Shown: one piece after another, positions 29,215 through 39,306 of the stretch
Position numbering within the stretch: position 1 is the first letter of the stretch
Layout: every line of letters starts with the position of its first letter
NCBI GenBank assembly: GCA_965262315.1
Contig: CBDHFJ010000011.1
Coordinates: 1-64,000, forward strand
Source: JBCCFK01 sp965262315
GTDB taxonomy: Bacteria > Actinomycetota > Acidimicrobiia > Acidimicrobiales > UBA8592
Length of the DNA stretch: 64,000 nt
Direction: 5' to 3'
The notes under the pieces: model-generated
The model's input: only the letters and a program-made list of their open reading frames with translations
What the model was told of the DNA's origin: nothing
The model's database searches: none
Position numbers and translations under genes: made by a program

Positions 29215-30513
29215 TCACACCTTTAAGATCGCATCGATCTCGTCAAGCACCGCGCGCGACTCGGCAATCAGTTCGGGATCGCCGAGGTCGCCCGGAGTCA
29301 ACTCATCTCGATAGCCTTTTCGGATGCATTGGGCGAGTTCGTCATAAAGCTGATCCGTCAACCAGATCGATGGCGACAGGTCACGCTGTTCCGACTCCGA
29401 CAACGGCACTCGCAAGCGAAGACAGGCCGGCCCGCCGCCATTTTGCATGCTCTCGGTAAGGTCGACAAATTCACAAGTCGCGATCGGATTGTCGTCGGCG
29501 AGGATTCGATCCAGCACCCGGCGCGCCGATCGGGATCGTTCGCATTCGGCCGGACAGAGCATCATCATCTCGCCGTTCTCGACGGTGATCAGCTGACTGT
29601 TGAACAAGTATGTCTTGACGGCTTCCTCAAGTGTCAGCTCGTTTTCCCCGACCTCGATTTGAATCAAGTCTGGCCCTACCCGTTCGCTCAGTTGGTCGAG
29701 CACCTGCGATTGATCGGCGTATGCCAGCTCGTGCAGCAGATGAACCCGTTCGTTCCCCACCGCGACCACGTCGTTGTGAAAGGCACCGGCATCGATCGCG
29801 ACTGGATTCTGACGCGCGAACACGCGGCGGTCGTCGGGCAATTGGTGCTGGTCGGCGACTTTCGCCGAAGCGGCGAACGTCTGTCTAGCCTCAAACCGAG
29901 AAGTCCCCGCGCCGTCGGCATCGCGGCCATAGACAAACAACTGCACGCCCGGTTCCCCGTGACGGACACACAAACGCGTTCCGTTCGCGGCGCCCTCGTC
30001 GGCCAAATCCGGGTCACCGGGAAGCGGGTCATGGACGACGAAGCGGTCCGTAGAAAAGATACGACGAAACAAAGCCGCCGTCTCCTCGGCTTCGAGTCGC
30101 CGGTGCGGCATGCTTTGCAAGTTGGCCACCGTCAGGTGAAGTCTTCCATCGGAAGTGTCGATGCTCGGTGAAACCGTTGCAGCGTTTGCGACCCACATCG
30201 CGGACGAACTGTAGGCGACGCTCAGCGAAAACGGATCCTGGTCGGCACAAGCACGGACGACCTCCGCGTCGCTCCCCTCCCAGCCTCGCTCGCGAAGATA
30301 ACCCAACGCGGGGCGCCGCTGCGGTGGAAGGACGGCTTGGAGCAGCCCTCGGTCCGCAAGACGTTTCATTTTCAGCAGTCCCTGCAGTGCCGCCCGCTTC
30401 GGCGATGAGACCTGATCGCGGTGGACGGTCGAAGCGAGGTTCCCCGGTGACAGTCCTCCGTAGTGATGCGAAGGCCCGATCAATCGGTCGAAGTTTGCTT
30501 CCACAAATGTCAC
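29215..30513 (-). CDS. astB: N-succinylarginine dihydrolase AstB
   Basis: The start is a GTG at 30513, fixed by its 4-base overlap (GTGA) with the astD stop, which indicates translational coupling. The protein ([20 protein letters not shown]) has 432 residues, the usual AstB length. It carries the guanidino-group hydrolase fold with [13 protein letters not shown] and a C-terminal [14 protein letters not shown] holding the catalytic Cys; [11 protein letters not shown] supplies a catalytic His. It hydrolyses N-succinylarginine to succinylornithine in the arginine succinyltransferase pathway. Its neighbour astD acts later in the same pathway. Confidence 0.93.
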   Translation of the reverse strand: MTFVEANFDRLIGPSHHYGGLSPGNLASTVHRDQVSSPKRAALQGLLKMKRLADRGLLQAVLPPQRRPALGYLRERGWEGSDAEVVRACADQDPFSLSVAYSSSAMWVANAATVSPSIDTSDGRLHLTVANLQSMPHRRLEAEETAALFRRIFSTDRFVVHDPLPGDPDLADEGAANGTRLCVRHGEPGVQLFVYGRDADGAGTSRFEARQTFAASAKVADQHQLPDDRRVFARQNPVAIDAGAFHNDVVAVGNERVHLLHELAYADQSQVLDQLSERVGPDLIQIEVGENELTLEEAVKTYLFNSQLITVENGEMMMLCPAECERSRSARRVLDRILADDNPIATCEFVDLTESMQNGGGPACLRLRVPLSESEQRDLSPSIWLTDQLYDELAQCIRKGYRDELTPGDLGDPELIAESRAVLDEIDAILKV

Positions 30514-30676
30514 GGAGCGGACTCTCCCGTTCCCGGCTCGAGTTGGGCGACGGGCGTGTTGCAAAAGTCCACGGCGAAGTAGCCCGCCGGCCGGTAGTTG
30601 CCGCTATGCCCCAGGCCTCCGAACGGAAGACGCCCACTGGCGCCCGTCGTCGGAAGATTCCAATTGACCAGGCCAA
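30510..30676 (-). CDS. astD: Succinylglutamate semialdehyde dehydrogenase AstD, C-terminal fragment
   Basis: About 55 C-terminal residues of an aldehyde dehydrogenase are present: [37 protein letters not shown] and a short tail ending at a stop that overlaps the astB start. This is the end of AstD, which oxidises succinylglutamate semialdehyde with NAD+. The rest of the protein, around 430 residues including the catalytic Cys, should lie to the right. Instead, alignment with the family is lost at about 30,676 and unrelated high-GC coding sequence begins. The truncation is the left side of the contig join. Confidence 0.85.
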
Positions 30677-30682
30677 CGGAAA
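30677..30682. other. Join between two unrelated genomes
   Basis: To the left, leftward astD coding stops matching its family within a few codons. To the right, rightward histidine-kinase coding begins mid-domain. Base use, codon preference and phylum signal of the genes change here. No mobile element or repeat marks the spot, which favours a misassembly over integration. The exact base is uncertain by roughly 5-10 positions. Confidence 0.75.
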
Positions 30683-30796
30683 GGCACCGTGACGCTGGAC
30701 AGCACTCCGGGCGACGGCACCGTGGTCACCCTGGCCTTGCCGATCCGGGCCCCGTCTGGGGATTCCGACTCAAGTTCCGACGACCCGGGTCGATAG
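30683..30796 (+). CDS. Histidine kinase ATPase domain, C-terminal fragment
   Basis: In frame to a TAG at 30794 the sequence reads [20 protein letters not shown], the G2-box end of a HATPase_c domain, plus a short acidic tail (about 37 residues). The sensor, dimerisation and most of the ATPase domain are missing because of the join. A second small kinase begins 90 bases downstream on the same strand, so the two may have been neighbours in the actinobacterial source genome. Confidence 0.6.
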   Translation, partial: GTVTLDSTPGDGTVVTLALPIRAPSGDSDSSSDDPGR

Positions 30797-30886
30797 ACCC
30801 AGAGACAAGTCACTGCCGGCTCGGCCACGAGTCGGAGAGCGGATGAGACGGGACAGCTCATCGGCTCACGATCTGAAGGATCGACT

Positions 30887-31630
30887 GTGTTGCCCTCGCA
30901 CGAAACTGTCCCGGAGTTGGTCTACGCGGTGTCGCACGACATCGGTGAACCGATCCGCGAGATCCTCGGCTTCGCCCAGCTCATGGCCCAGCGCGCTCCC
31001 GAGCACGTGGACGCCCAGTTCTGGGACGACCTCGGCCACATCGAGTCCGGGGCCGTCCGAGCCCGCGAGATGCTCGCAGCGCTCGTCGAGTACGTCCGAA
31101 CCGACGACCTCGAACCCGTCGTCGCAGAGACCGATCTGCGGACGGTCTGCACCGATGTCCTTGCGACCACGGCGCCCATGCGGGCCCTGTTCCCGAACGT
31201 CGTCGGCCTCGACGTCGACCTGACCGTCGCCACCTACCCGCGGGTCGTGCACGACGTGCTGGCCGAGCTGATCACCAACGCCGTGCGCTTCGGCGCGTCG
31301 CCCGAGGACGACGTGGCCCACATCACCGTCAGGGCCTGCCCGGACGACGACAGGATCGTGCTGAGCGTCGAGGACCGTGGTCCCGGGCTCACCGACGACG
31401 AGCGGACCCGGGCGGTCCGGCTCTTCCAGCGGCTGTATCGCCGCACCGATCACGACACCCTCGGCGCCGGTCTCGCGATCGCCCGCCGACGGGTCGAGCG
31501 CTGTGGCGGCGCCTTGACCCTGGATGTCGGTACCAGCGGGCGGGGCCTCCGTGTCGAGGTCGACCTCCCCATTCCGATCATCGATCTCCGCGCCGACGTG
31601 GCGGCTGCGGACCTACCACTGGCGACCTGA
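30887..31630 (+). CDS. Sensor histidine kinase, soluble, short
   Basis: A GTG at 30887 behind GAAGGA starts a 247-residue protein with no membrane segment. It has a HisKA dimerisation domain with phospho-acceptor H17 (VSHDIGEPIREILGFAQ) and a HATPase_c domain (ELITNAVRFG N-box, DRGPGLTD G1 box, GAGLAIARRRVERCGG G2 box). There is no sensor domain of its own, so input probably comes from a partner. The response regulator starts 16 bases after its stop. The SHDIGEPIR motif resembles phytochrome and KdpD-like kinases. The partner signal is unknown. Confidence 0.82.
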   Translation: MLPSHETVPELVYAVSHDIGEPIREILGFAQLMAQRAPEHVDAQFWDDLGHIESGAVRAREMLAALVEYVRTDDLEPVVAETDLRTVCTDVLATTAPMRALFPNVVGLDVDLTVATYPRVVHDVLAELITNAVRFGASPEDDVAHITVRACPDDDRIVLSVEDRGPGLTDDERTRAVRLFQRLYRRTDHDTLGAGLAIARRRVERCGGALTLDVGTSGRGLRVEVDLPIPIIDLRADVAAADLPLAT

Positions 31631-31646
31631 GGAAGGGACAACTGAG

Positions 31647-32678
31647 ATGGCGATGCAAGACCTCGTGGACACCCTCCACCTGCACAACCCCGACACGCCG
31701 ACGGTCGAGGGCCACGATCGGCCCAAGCTGCTGATCGTGGATGACGACGAGCTCCTCCTGCGGAGCGTGTCCCGGATTCTCAAGGGCCGCTACGACGTCC
31801 AGGCCGAGAGCAACCCGTACCGGGCACTCGTGGCGATCGAGGACGAGGGTCCGTTCGCGACCATCATCTGCGATCTCACGATGCCTGGCGTCGACGGGAT
31901 CGAGTTTCTCGAGCGTGCCTACGCCGAGATCCCCGACACCCCACGCATCCTGCTGACGGGCAACGCGACCGTTCCCGCCTCGATCGAGGCCGTGAACCGC
32001 GCCCGGATCACGTCGTTCCTCACCAAGCCCATCGCGCCGGACGATCTGGTGCGTCAGGTCGACCTGGCCGTCGCGCAGCACGCCGACCAGACCGACGAGA
32101 CCGCCGACGGCGCCGAGATCCTCGAAGGCAGCGCGCTGGCGCTGATGGAGACCCTCGCCATCGCCAACCCGACCGCGTACTCCCTGACGAAGCGGGTCAC
32201 GGACCTCGTCGAGCGGTACCTCGCCGCCAACGAACGCCACGACACCTGGGAGCTCCGGATGGCGGCACGCCTCTGCTATCTGGGGACTGCCGCCCTCGGC
32301 GCCGAGTTGTCCTCGCGAGTGCTGCACGGCGACGACCTCGCTGCCGGCGAGGACCTGCTGGTCGGCTGCGTTCCCGGCTTCACGGTCGACATCGTCGCCC
32401 AGATCCCACGGCTGGCTCGGGTCGAGAGCATCCTCGACCGCCATCGCAGCACCGAGCACCCGGCCCCCGCGGACCCGGCCCATCTGCTGGGCATCGCCAC
32501 CACCCTGGCTGAGCTCGAGGCGACGAAGCGCTCGCGCCACGAGGCCGCTGCCGCCCTGCTCGCCGTCGAGCCCGCATTCGACACGGATCTCGTGTCGGCG
32601 ATGCTCGACCTCTATCTCCCCGTCGGTGAATCCCGCCCCGACATCGACCTCACCGACGGGGACGACACCCGGAGCTGA
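31647..32678 (+). CDS. Response regulator with degenerate HD-GYP-like output domain
   Basis: The ATG at 31647 follows AGGAAGGGA. Residues 26-145 are a receiver domain with acidic pocket D32-D34, phosphorylation site D76 (ICDLTMPGVDG), T104 and K127 (FLTKP). Residues of about 165-340 follow the layout of an RpfG-type HD-GYP domain. However, the HD motif is replaced by RLCYLGTAALG and the GYP motif is missing, although the closing helix (EPAFDTDLVSAMLDLYLP) is kept. It is therefore unlikely to hydrolyse cyclic-di-GMP and may act by binding instead. It pairs with the kinase just upstream. The degenerate HD-GYP assignment is my own pattern match. Confidence 0.75.
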   Translation: MAMQDLVDTLHLHNPDTPTVEGHDRPKLLIVDDDELLLRSVSRILKGRYDVQAESNPYRALVAIEDEGPFATIICDLTMPGVDGIEFLERAYAEIPDTPRILLTGNATVPASIEAVNRARITSFLTKPIAPDDLVRQVDLAVAQHADQTDETADGAEILEGSALALMETLAIANPTAYSLTKRVTDLVERYLAANERHDTWELRMAARLCYLGTAALGAELSSRVLHGDDLAAGEDLLVGCVPGFTVDIVAQIPRLARVESILDRHRSTEHPAPADPAHLLGIATTLAELEATKRSRHEAAAALLAVEPAFDTDLVSAMLDLYLPVGESRPDIDLTDGDDTRS

Positions 32679-32700
32679 TCCTCCCTCAGCTCCACCCTCT

Positions 32701-32740
32701 CGGACGGGTCCTGCGCCGGCGCGGGTGCAGGACCCGTCCG
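32701..32740. terminator. Bidirectional hairpin between convergent genes
   Basis: A perfect 14-base stem (CGGACGGGTCCTGC at 32701-32714 with its complement at 32727-32740) and a 12-base loop lie between the response regulator and the convergent egtD. Only a weak T-rich tail (TATCTCTT) follows, as is common in high-GC actinobacteria. Confidence 0.65.
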
Positions 32741-32789
32741 TATCTCTTCGACCGGCGACAATCCACCTGCCTGGACCGCGCGCAGCGGA

Positions 32790-33767
32790 CTATCGCTGCG
32801 CCAACGACAGTGCGTAGTCGCCGGCGGCGTCGGTCCAGAGCTCGACCAGCTCGAGGCCCGCTGCCTCCAGCTCGGCCTCGATGCCCTCGGGGCGGAACTT
32901 GGCGCTCACCTCGGTCCGCAGCTCCTCACCGTTCGCGAAGTCGACCACCAGATCCAGATCGGTGATCGTCACCCGCTGATCGGACAGGCTCCGCAGTCGG
33001 AGGTCCATCCACTCGTTGTCGGTGTCGAAGGTGGCGACGTGCTCGAACTCATCGAGGTCGAAGTCGGCGCCGAGCTCACGGTTGATCACGGCCAGGACGT
33101 TCTTGTTGAACGCAGCCGTGACGCCGGCCGGGTCGTCGTAGGCGAGCTCGAGGCGATCGATGTCCTTCACGAGGTCGGTACCGAGCAACAGCGTGTCGCC
33201 GGGCGACATGCGCTCGGCCAGCGATGCCAGGAACCGGGCCCGCGCCTCGGTCTTGTAGTTCCCGATGGTTCCGCCGAAGAACGCAGTGAGCTGCCGACCC
33301 GCGCCGGGAATGGTGGCCAGGTGGTGGTCGAAGTCGCCGACGACACCATGGACCTCGAGTGCCGGCCACGTGGCCGAGATCGACGCCGCCGCCTCTCGCA
33401 GCGTCGCCTCGCTGACGTCGAAGGGCACGAACCGCCGGAGCTGGCCGGTCCGCCCGAACGCCTCCAGGAGCACGCGCGTCTTGTCCGAGGTGCCAGAACC
33501 GAGCTCGACGAACGTGTCGGCGCCGGACAGGGCAACGATGAGTGACGCCCGGTCGCGGAGGATCTCGCGCTCGGCCTCGGTCGGGTAGTACTCGGCGAGC
33601 CGGGTGATCTTGTCGAAGAGCTCGCTGCCGACGTCATCGTAGAACCACTTCGGCGGCAGCTCCTTGGGGCTCGACATCAGGCCCGAACGAACGTCCTCGC
33701 GAAGCGCTCGTTCCATCCAGTCCGGGTCCAGATGAACGTCGATGGTGGGGGTGGTCGATGTGGTCAC
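32790..33767 (-). CDS. egtD: L-histidine N-alpha-methyltransferase EgtD
   Basis: A 325-residue SAM-dependent methyltransferase starting at a GTG at 33767 that overlaps the egtB stop by four bases. It has the family start KELPPKWFYDDVGSELFDKIT, YYPTEAE, SAM-binding ELGSGTSDKT at 88-97 and FFGGTIGN. EgtD trimethylates histidine to hercynine, the first dedicated step of ergothioneine synthesis. EgtB, which next adds sulfur, lies directly upstream. egtA and egtC are not in the window. The assignment is firm. Confidence 0.92.
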   Translation of the reverse strand: MTTSTTPTIDVHLDPDWMERALREDVRSGLMSSPKELPPKWFYDDVGSELFDKITRLAEYYPTEAEREILRDRASLIVALSGADTFVELGSGTSDKTRVLLEAFGRTGQLRRFVPFDVSEATLREAAASISATWPALEVHGVVGDFDHHLATIPGAGRQLTAFFGGTIGNYKTEARARFLASLAERMSPGDTLLLGTDLVKDIDRLELAYDDPAGVTAAFNKNVLAVINRELGADFDLDEFEHVATFDTDNEWMDLRLRSLSDQRVTITDLDLVVDFANGEELRTEVSAKFRPEGIEAELEAAGLELVELWTDAAGDYALSLAQR

Positions 33768-35023
33768 TGGAGATCCTTCGCGAGGCGGACGCCGGAGAAC
33801 ATCCAGCGCGAGTGAGCGGGGAAGAAGTTGCGGTAGGTCGCTCGGGCATGGCCGACGGCGGTGGCGCAGCAGCCACCGCGGAGCACGCTCTGGTTGATCA
33901 TGAACTTGCCGTTGTATTCGCCGACGGCGCCGTCGGCGGTGACGAAGCCCGGGTACGGCTGGTACGCGCTGGCCGTCCACTCCCAGACGTCGCCGAAGAA
34001 CTGACGCGGACCCGTGCCGGGCGCGGGGACGGGATGGAGCTCGCCGCTCTCGACGAAGTTCCCCTCGACTCCGACATCGGCGGCGGCATGTTCCCACTCG
34101 AACTCGGTGGGGAGTCGGGCGTCCGCCCAGCGGGCGAAGGCATCGGCCTCGTAGAGCGAGACGTGGACCACGGGTTCCGCGGGGTCGACGGGTCGGTTGC
34201 CGGCGAGCGTGAACACGTGCCAGGCACCGTCGACCAGGTTCCAGTAGGCGGGGGCCTGCCATCCTTCGGTGGAACGAGTGTGCCAACCCTCGGACAACCA
34301 CAGCCCGACATGGTCGTAGCCGCCGTCGGCCATGAACTCGAGCCAGTCGCCACACGTCACGAGCCGGTCGGCGAGCGCATGGTCAGGCAGCAGGACTCGG
34401 TGACGGGGAGCCTCGTTGTCGAACGAGAAGCCGTCGCCGTCGTGGCCGATCTCGACCTCCCCCGCGCGGTGTCTCGTCCAGGTGAGGGCGTCGCTGTCGG
34501 CAGGCACACGCTGCGGGCGCTCGTGGTAGGCGGGCAGTGTCGGGTTGACCGACAGAACGTGCTTGATGTCCATCAGGATGAGCTCCTGATGCTGCTGCTC
34601 GTGGTGCAGGCCGAGCTCGACGAGATCGAGCAGCGGCCCGTTCTCGTCGACGAGCGTGGCCAGGAAGGCCGTCATCGCCTGGTCGACGTGCGACCGATAG
34701 TCGGCGACCTCGTCGACCGACGGACGCGAGACCAGGCCGCGTTCCGGTCGTGGGTGTCGGTCGCCCACGGCCTCGTAGTACGAGTTGAAGAGGTACTCGA
34801 AGATCGGGTCGGGGCTCTGGTACCCCGGAACGTACGGCTTCAGGAGGAAGGTCTCGAAGAACCAGGTGGTGTGGGCCCGGTGCCACTTGGTGGGGCTCAC
34901 GTCGGGCATGGACTGGACGAGCTGATCTTCCGCACTGAGCGGCGCCGCGAGCTTCTCGGTGAAGGCGCGAACGTCCGCGTAGGCGGCGGTCAGGGTGGCA
35001 GCGCGCGATGCCGTGCGCAGCAT
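33764..35023 (-). CDS. egtB: Hercynine-cysteine sulfoxide synthase EgtB
   Basis: The 419-residue protein starts at an ATG at 35023 after GGGAGA. An N-terminal DinB-like domain carries the iron ligands H51 (WHRAHTTW), H141 and H145 (HHEQQHQE). The C-terminal formylglycine-generating-enzyme-like domain shows GEVEIGHDGDGFSFDNE, RLPTEFEWEHAAAD, GDVWEWTASAY and LRGGCCATA. EgtB is a non-heme iron enzyme that couples oxygen, hercynine and a thiol (cysteine or gamma-glutamylcysteine) to a sulfoxide. It is translationally coupled to egtD. Which thiol it uses is not decidable from sequence. Confidence 0.9.
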   Translation of the reverse strand: MLRTASRAATLTAAYADVRAFTEKLAAPLSAEDQLVQSMPDVSPTKWHRAHTTWFFETFLLKPYVPGYQSPDPIFEYLFNSYYEAVGDRHPRPERGLVSRPSVDEVADYRSHVDQAMTAFLATLVDENGPLLDLVELGLHHEQQHQELILMDIKHVLSVNPTLPAYHERPQRVPADSDALTWTRHRAGEVEIGHDGDGFSFDNEAPRHRVLLPDHALADRLVTCGDWLEFMADGGYDHVGLWLSEGWHTRSTEGWQAPAYWNLVDGAWHVFTLAGNRPVDPAEPVVHVSLYEADAFARWADARLPTEFEWEHAAADVGVEGNFVESGELHPVPAPGTGPRQFFGDVWEWTASAYQPYPGFVTADGAVGEYNGKFMINQSVLRGGCCATAVGHARATYRNFFPAHSRWMFSGVRLAKDLQ

Positions 35024-35244
35024 TGGTGGTCTCCCCGTGTGTGGTTGTGTCGTTTCCGTCGACCCGGGCGGCCAGTGTCCAGAACCCCGGCGTGTCTGCA
35101 CCGGGCGACGGAGAGCAGGTCTTGACGACCCGCCACGCTGAAAACCCCACTGTCGCGCAGATCATTCCCGGCCGGGTGTCGCCGAGGCCGGCTTCCGCGA
35201 TCGTTCACCCGACCGCAACCTCGGCGTCGGACGTCTGGACGCGG

Positions 35245-35595
35245 TCAGCCCTCGGTGGACCGCTCGGGCCGGTAGACGACCACGTCCTGACGGAGGGGCA
35301 CCAGCGCGTTCGACGTGCGCAGCTCGGCCAGTTCGGCCTCGAGCTCGGCCACCCGAGCCTCGAGCGCCAGCACTCGCTTCACGCCCGCGAGATTCAACCC
35401 CTCGGTGGTGAGCTCTTGGATCTTGCGGAGCCGTTCGATGTCGGCATCGCTGTAGCGGCGGCTGCCGCCGCCGGTCCGGGCCGGGTCGACGAGACCCTTG
35501 CGTTCATAGATCCGCAGCGTCTGCGGATGTACGCCGGCGAGCTCGGCCGCGACCGAGATGATGTAGACGGCCCGGTGGCGTCCTCGCAGGTCCAC
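35245..35595 (-). CDS. hspR: HspR, MerR-family heat-shock repressor
   Basis: A 116-residue protein starting at a GTG. It has the MerR DNA-binding domain ([49 protein letters not shown]) and a short C-terminal coiled coil. HspR represses the dnaK operon with DnaK as corepressor in actinobacteria. It is the last gene of the dnaK-grpE-dnaJ-hspR cluster and starts 2 bases after the dnaJ stop, so it controls its own operon. A ClpB target elsewhere in the genome is likely but not visible. Confidence 0.92.
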   Translation of the reverse strand: MDLRGRHRAVYIISVAAELAGVHPQTLRIYERKGLVDPARTGGGSRRYSDADIERLRKIQELTTEGLNLAGVKRVLALEARVAELEAELAELRTSNALVPLRQDVVVYRPERSTEG

Positions 35596-35597
35596 GA

Positions 35598-36530
35598 TCA
35601 GCGCTCCAGGTGCGCCCGAGGCGACTCGCCCGAGGCCTCGGCGTAGGCGGCGAGCGCGGCCTTCTGCTGTTTGTTCAGGTTGGCCGGGACGGCGATGTCG
35701 ACGGTGACCAGGAGGTCGCCCGCCCGTCCGCCGGTGTCGATGCCGTGGCCCTTCACCCGGAAGATGCGACCTTGCTGGGTTCCGGCGGGCAGGCGCAGCT
35801 TGACCGACTCGCCGCCATAGGTCGGGACCTTGATGTCGGCGCCGAGGGCGGCCTCGTCGAAGGTGACGGGCAGTGTCAGCGTGAGGTTCTTGCCATCGCG
35901 ACCGAAGATGGGGTGCTCGTTGACGAGGACCTCGACGTAGAGGTCGCCCGCCGGCCCACCGCTGTGCCCGGCGCCGCCCTTGCCCTTGAGCCGGATGCGC
36001 TGGCCGTCCTCGACACCGGCGGGGATTCGAACCTTGATGGCGCGGGTGCCACCGTCGACTCCCCCGCTGATGGTCACCGACGTGGTCACTCCAGCGACGG
36101 ACTCGTCGAAGGACAGTCGCAGCTGGGCCTCTTGGTCACGCCCGCGAGCCGGACGGGCACCGCCGCGGCCGAACGGACCGCCGGCGCCGCCGAACATGCC
36201 ACCGAGCAGATCGCTCAGATCGCCCATGTCCCCGACGTCGAAGGTGAACCCGCCGGGCCCACCACCGAAGCCGCCCCCTCCCATTGCGCCCGGACCCATC
36301 TGGCGGGCCTGGTCGTACTGGGCTCGGGTGTCGGTGTCACCGATCACGTCGTAGGCGGCGGACACTTCCTTGAACCGCTCCTCGGCCGCGTCGTCGCCGG
36401 GGTTGGCGTCAGGGTGGAGCTCGCGTGCGAGCTTTCGGTACGCGGTCTGGATCTCCTTCTCGGACGCCGTGGGGGAGACCCCCAGTACGGCGTAATAGTC
36501 CTTGTCGAACCACTCACGTTTCACATCCAT
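35598..36530 (-). CDS. dnaJ: DnaJ-type co-chaperone without zinc finger (CbpA-like)
   Basis: The ATG at 36530 gives 310 residues. The J domain has the HPD motif at 39-41, followed by a glycine/phenylalanine-rich linker (about 90-140) and then the two C-terminal peptide-binding domains. The four CxxCxGxG zinc repeats of classical DnaJ are absent; [18 protein letters not shown] sequence takes their place. This makes it a class B (CbpA-type) J protein. It stimulates the DnaK ATPase. It lies between grpE and hspR on the same strand. Confidence 0.9.
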   Translation of the reverse strand: MDVKREWFDKDYYAVLGVSPTASEKEIQTAYRKLARELHPDANPGDDAAEERFKEVSAAYDVIGDTDTRAQYDQARQMGPGAMGGGGFGGGPGGFTFDVGDMGDLSDLLGGMFGGAGGPFGRGGARPARGRDQEAQLRLSFDESVAGVTTSVTISGGVDGGTRAIKVRIPAGVEDGQRIRLKGKGGAGHSGGPAGDLYVEVLVNEHPIFGRDGKNLTLTLPVTFDEAALGADIKVPTYGGESVKLRLPAGTQQGRIFRVKGHGIDTGGRAGDLLVTVDIAVPANLNKQQKAALAAYAEASGESPRAHLER

Positions 36531-36586
36531 GGGGTGCCTCCTCTCCGGTCGTCGTCGAATGGTGGGGTCTGCGGTGCTCCAGTGCC

Positions 36587-37125
36587 TCAGCCCTGGACCC
36601 GCACCATGGCGGGCCGGAGCACTCGGCCGTTCCACACGTAGCCGGTGCGCATGACCTCGGCCACCGTGGGTTCGGCGTTGTCGCCGTCCTCGTGCATGAC
36701 CGCCTCGTGGCGCTCGGGGTCGAACACCTCGCCCGCTTCGGTCACCAGCTCGAGGCCTTCCTTGCGGAGGGTCTCGATCAGCGCCGACTGGATGGGCTCG
36801 ACATCGGTCGCGCCCTGGAGCAGTGCCGCGTCGCACGCGTCGAGGATGGGCAGGAGCTTGCCGGCGAGGCCACTGGCGGCGTGCTCGACGGTGTCGGTCT
36901 GACGCTTGGTGGCCTGGCGGCGGAAGTTCGAGAACTCCGCCGTGATTCGTTGGAGGTCCGCGAGGTGGCTGTCTCGCTCAGCGGTGACGGTCTCGAGGGT
37001 GGCGACCAGGGTCTCCACGTCCAGATCGTCCGCCGTGACCGGGGCAGCCGAGGCGTCGGTGGCGACCGATTCGGCCTCCGCCGCCGGCTCGTCGGCCGGC
37101 GGCGGGGTCGCCTCGGTGGTGTCGC

Positions 37126-37129
<4 letters not shown>
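36587..37129 (-). CDS. grpE: GrpE nucleotide exchange factor
   Basis: A 180-residue protein with an acidic disordered start ([14 protein letters not shown]), a long helical dimerisation segment ([26 protein letters not shown]) and the beta domain with [11 protein letters not shown] and [24 protein letters not shown]. It exchanges ADP on DnaK. Its ATG overlaps the dnaK stop by four bases, which indicates coupled translation. Full length. Confidence 0.94.
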
Positions 37130-38949
<1,820 letters not shown>

Positions 38950-39073
38950 GTGGGGATCTCCTGTTCAGCGCGACTCTGCGCTACTTCTGATGGGGCGGGT
39001 GCAACCGTTCTCATCGGAGCGACTGCGGGGGGATCAACCGCAGGGTACGGCCCCCCATTCCCGGATCCCACAC

Positions 39074-39105
39074 TTTCTGAGCTCCCCGCATCAGAAAACT
39101 TGAGC
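39074..39105. promoter_or_regulatory. Inverted repeat and possible HspR half-site upstream of dnaK
   Basis: A perfect 7-base inverted repeat (TTTCTGA at 39074-39080, TCAGAAA at 39091-39097) lies 125 bases upstream of dnaK. Just beyond it, CTTGAGC at 39099 matches one half of the HAIR operator (CTTGAGT-N7-ACTCAAG) used by HspR. The second half is not conserved. Operator function is therefore tentative. Confidence 0.3.
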
Positions 39106-39241
39106 GTATGACCAGTAGGGGTCTCCGCCGTCGGTCGAACGCCCGGCGCCTGGACGCGAAACAGCGCCGGTGCACGTCGCCCCGTGCACCAGCGCTGCTT
39201 CCTTCAGCCCGATCGTTCTCCGCCGCCTCGGACCTGTGTGG

Positions 39242-39292
39242 GTTCTGCGCCGGAGGCGGGTCGGGGGGGAAGGGACCCGCCTCCGGCAGAAC
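39242..39292 (-). terminator. Strong hairpin downstream of amt
   Basis: GTTCTGCGCCGGAGGCGGGTC pairs with the segment at 39274-39292, leaving a G-rich loop, for a stem of about 19-20 pairs. It follows the amt stop on the minus strand and precedes the dnaK promoter region. There is no clear T-run. Confidence 0.6.
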
Positions 39293-39306
39293 GGTGTCGG
39301 GTCAGG

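Noticed and set aside
30660..30700. Integration of a mobile element at the phylum switch
   Set aside because: No integrase, direct repeats or tRNA target at the join, and genes on both sides are cut.
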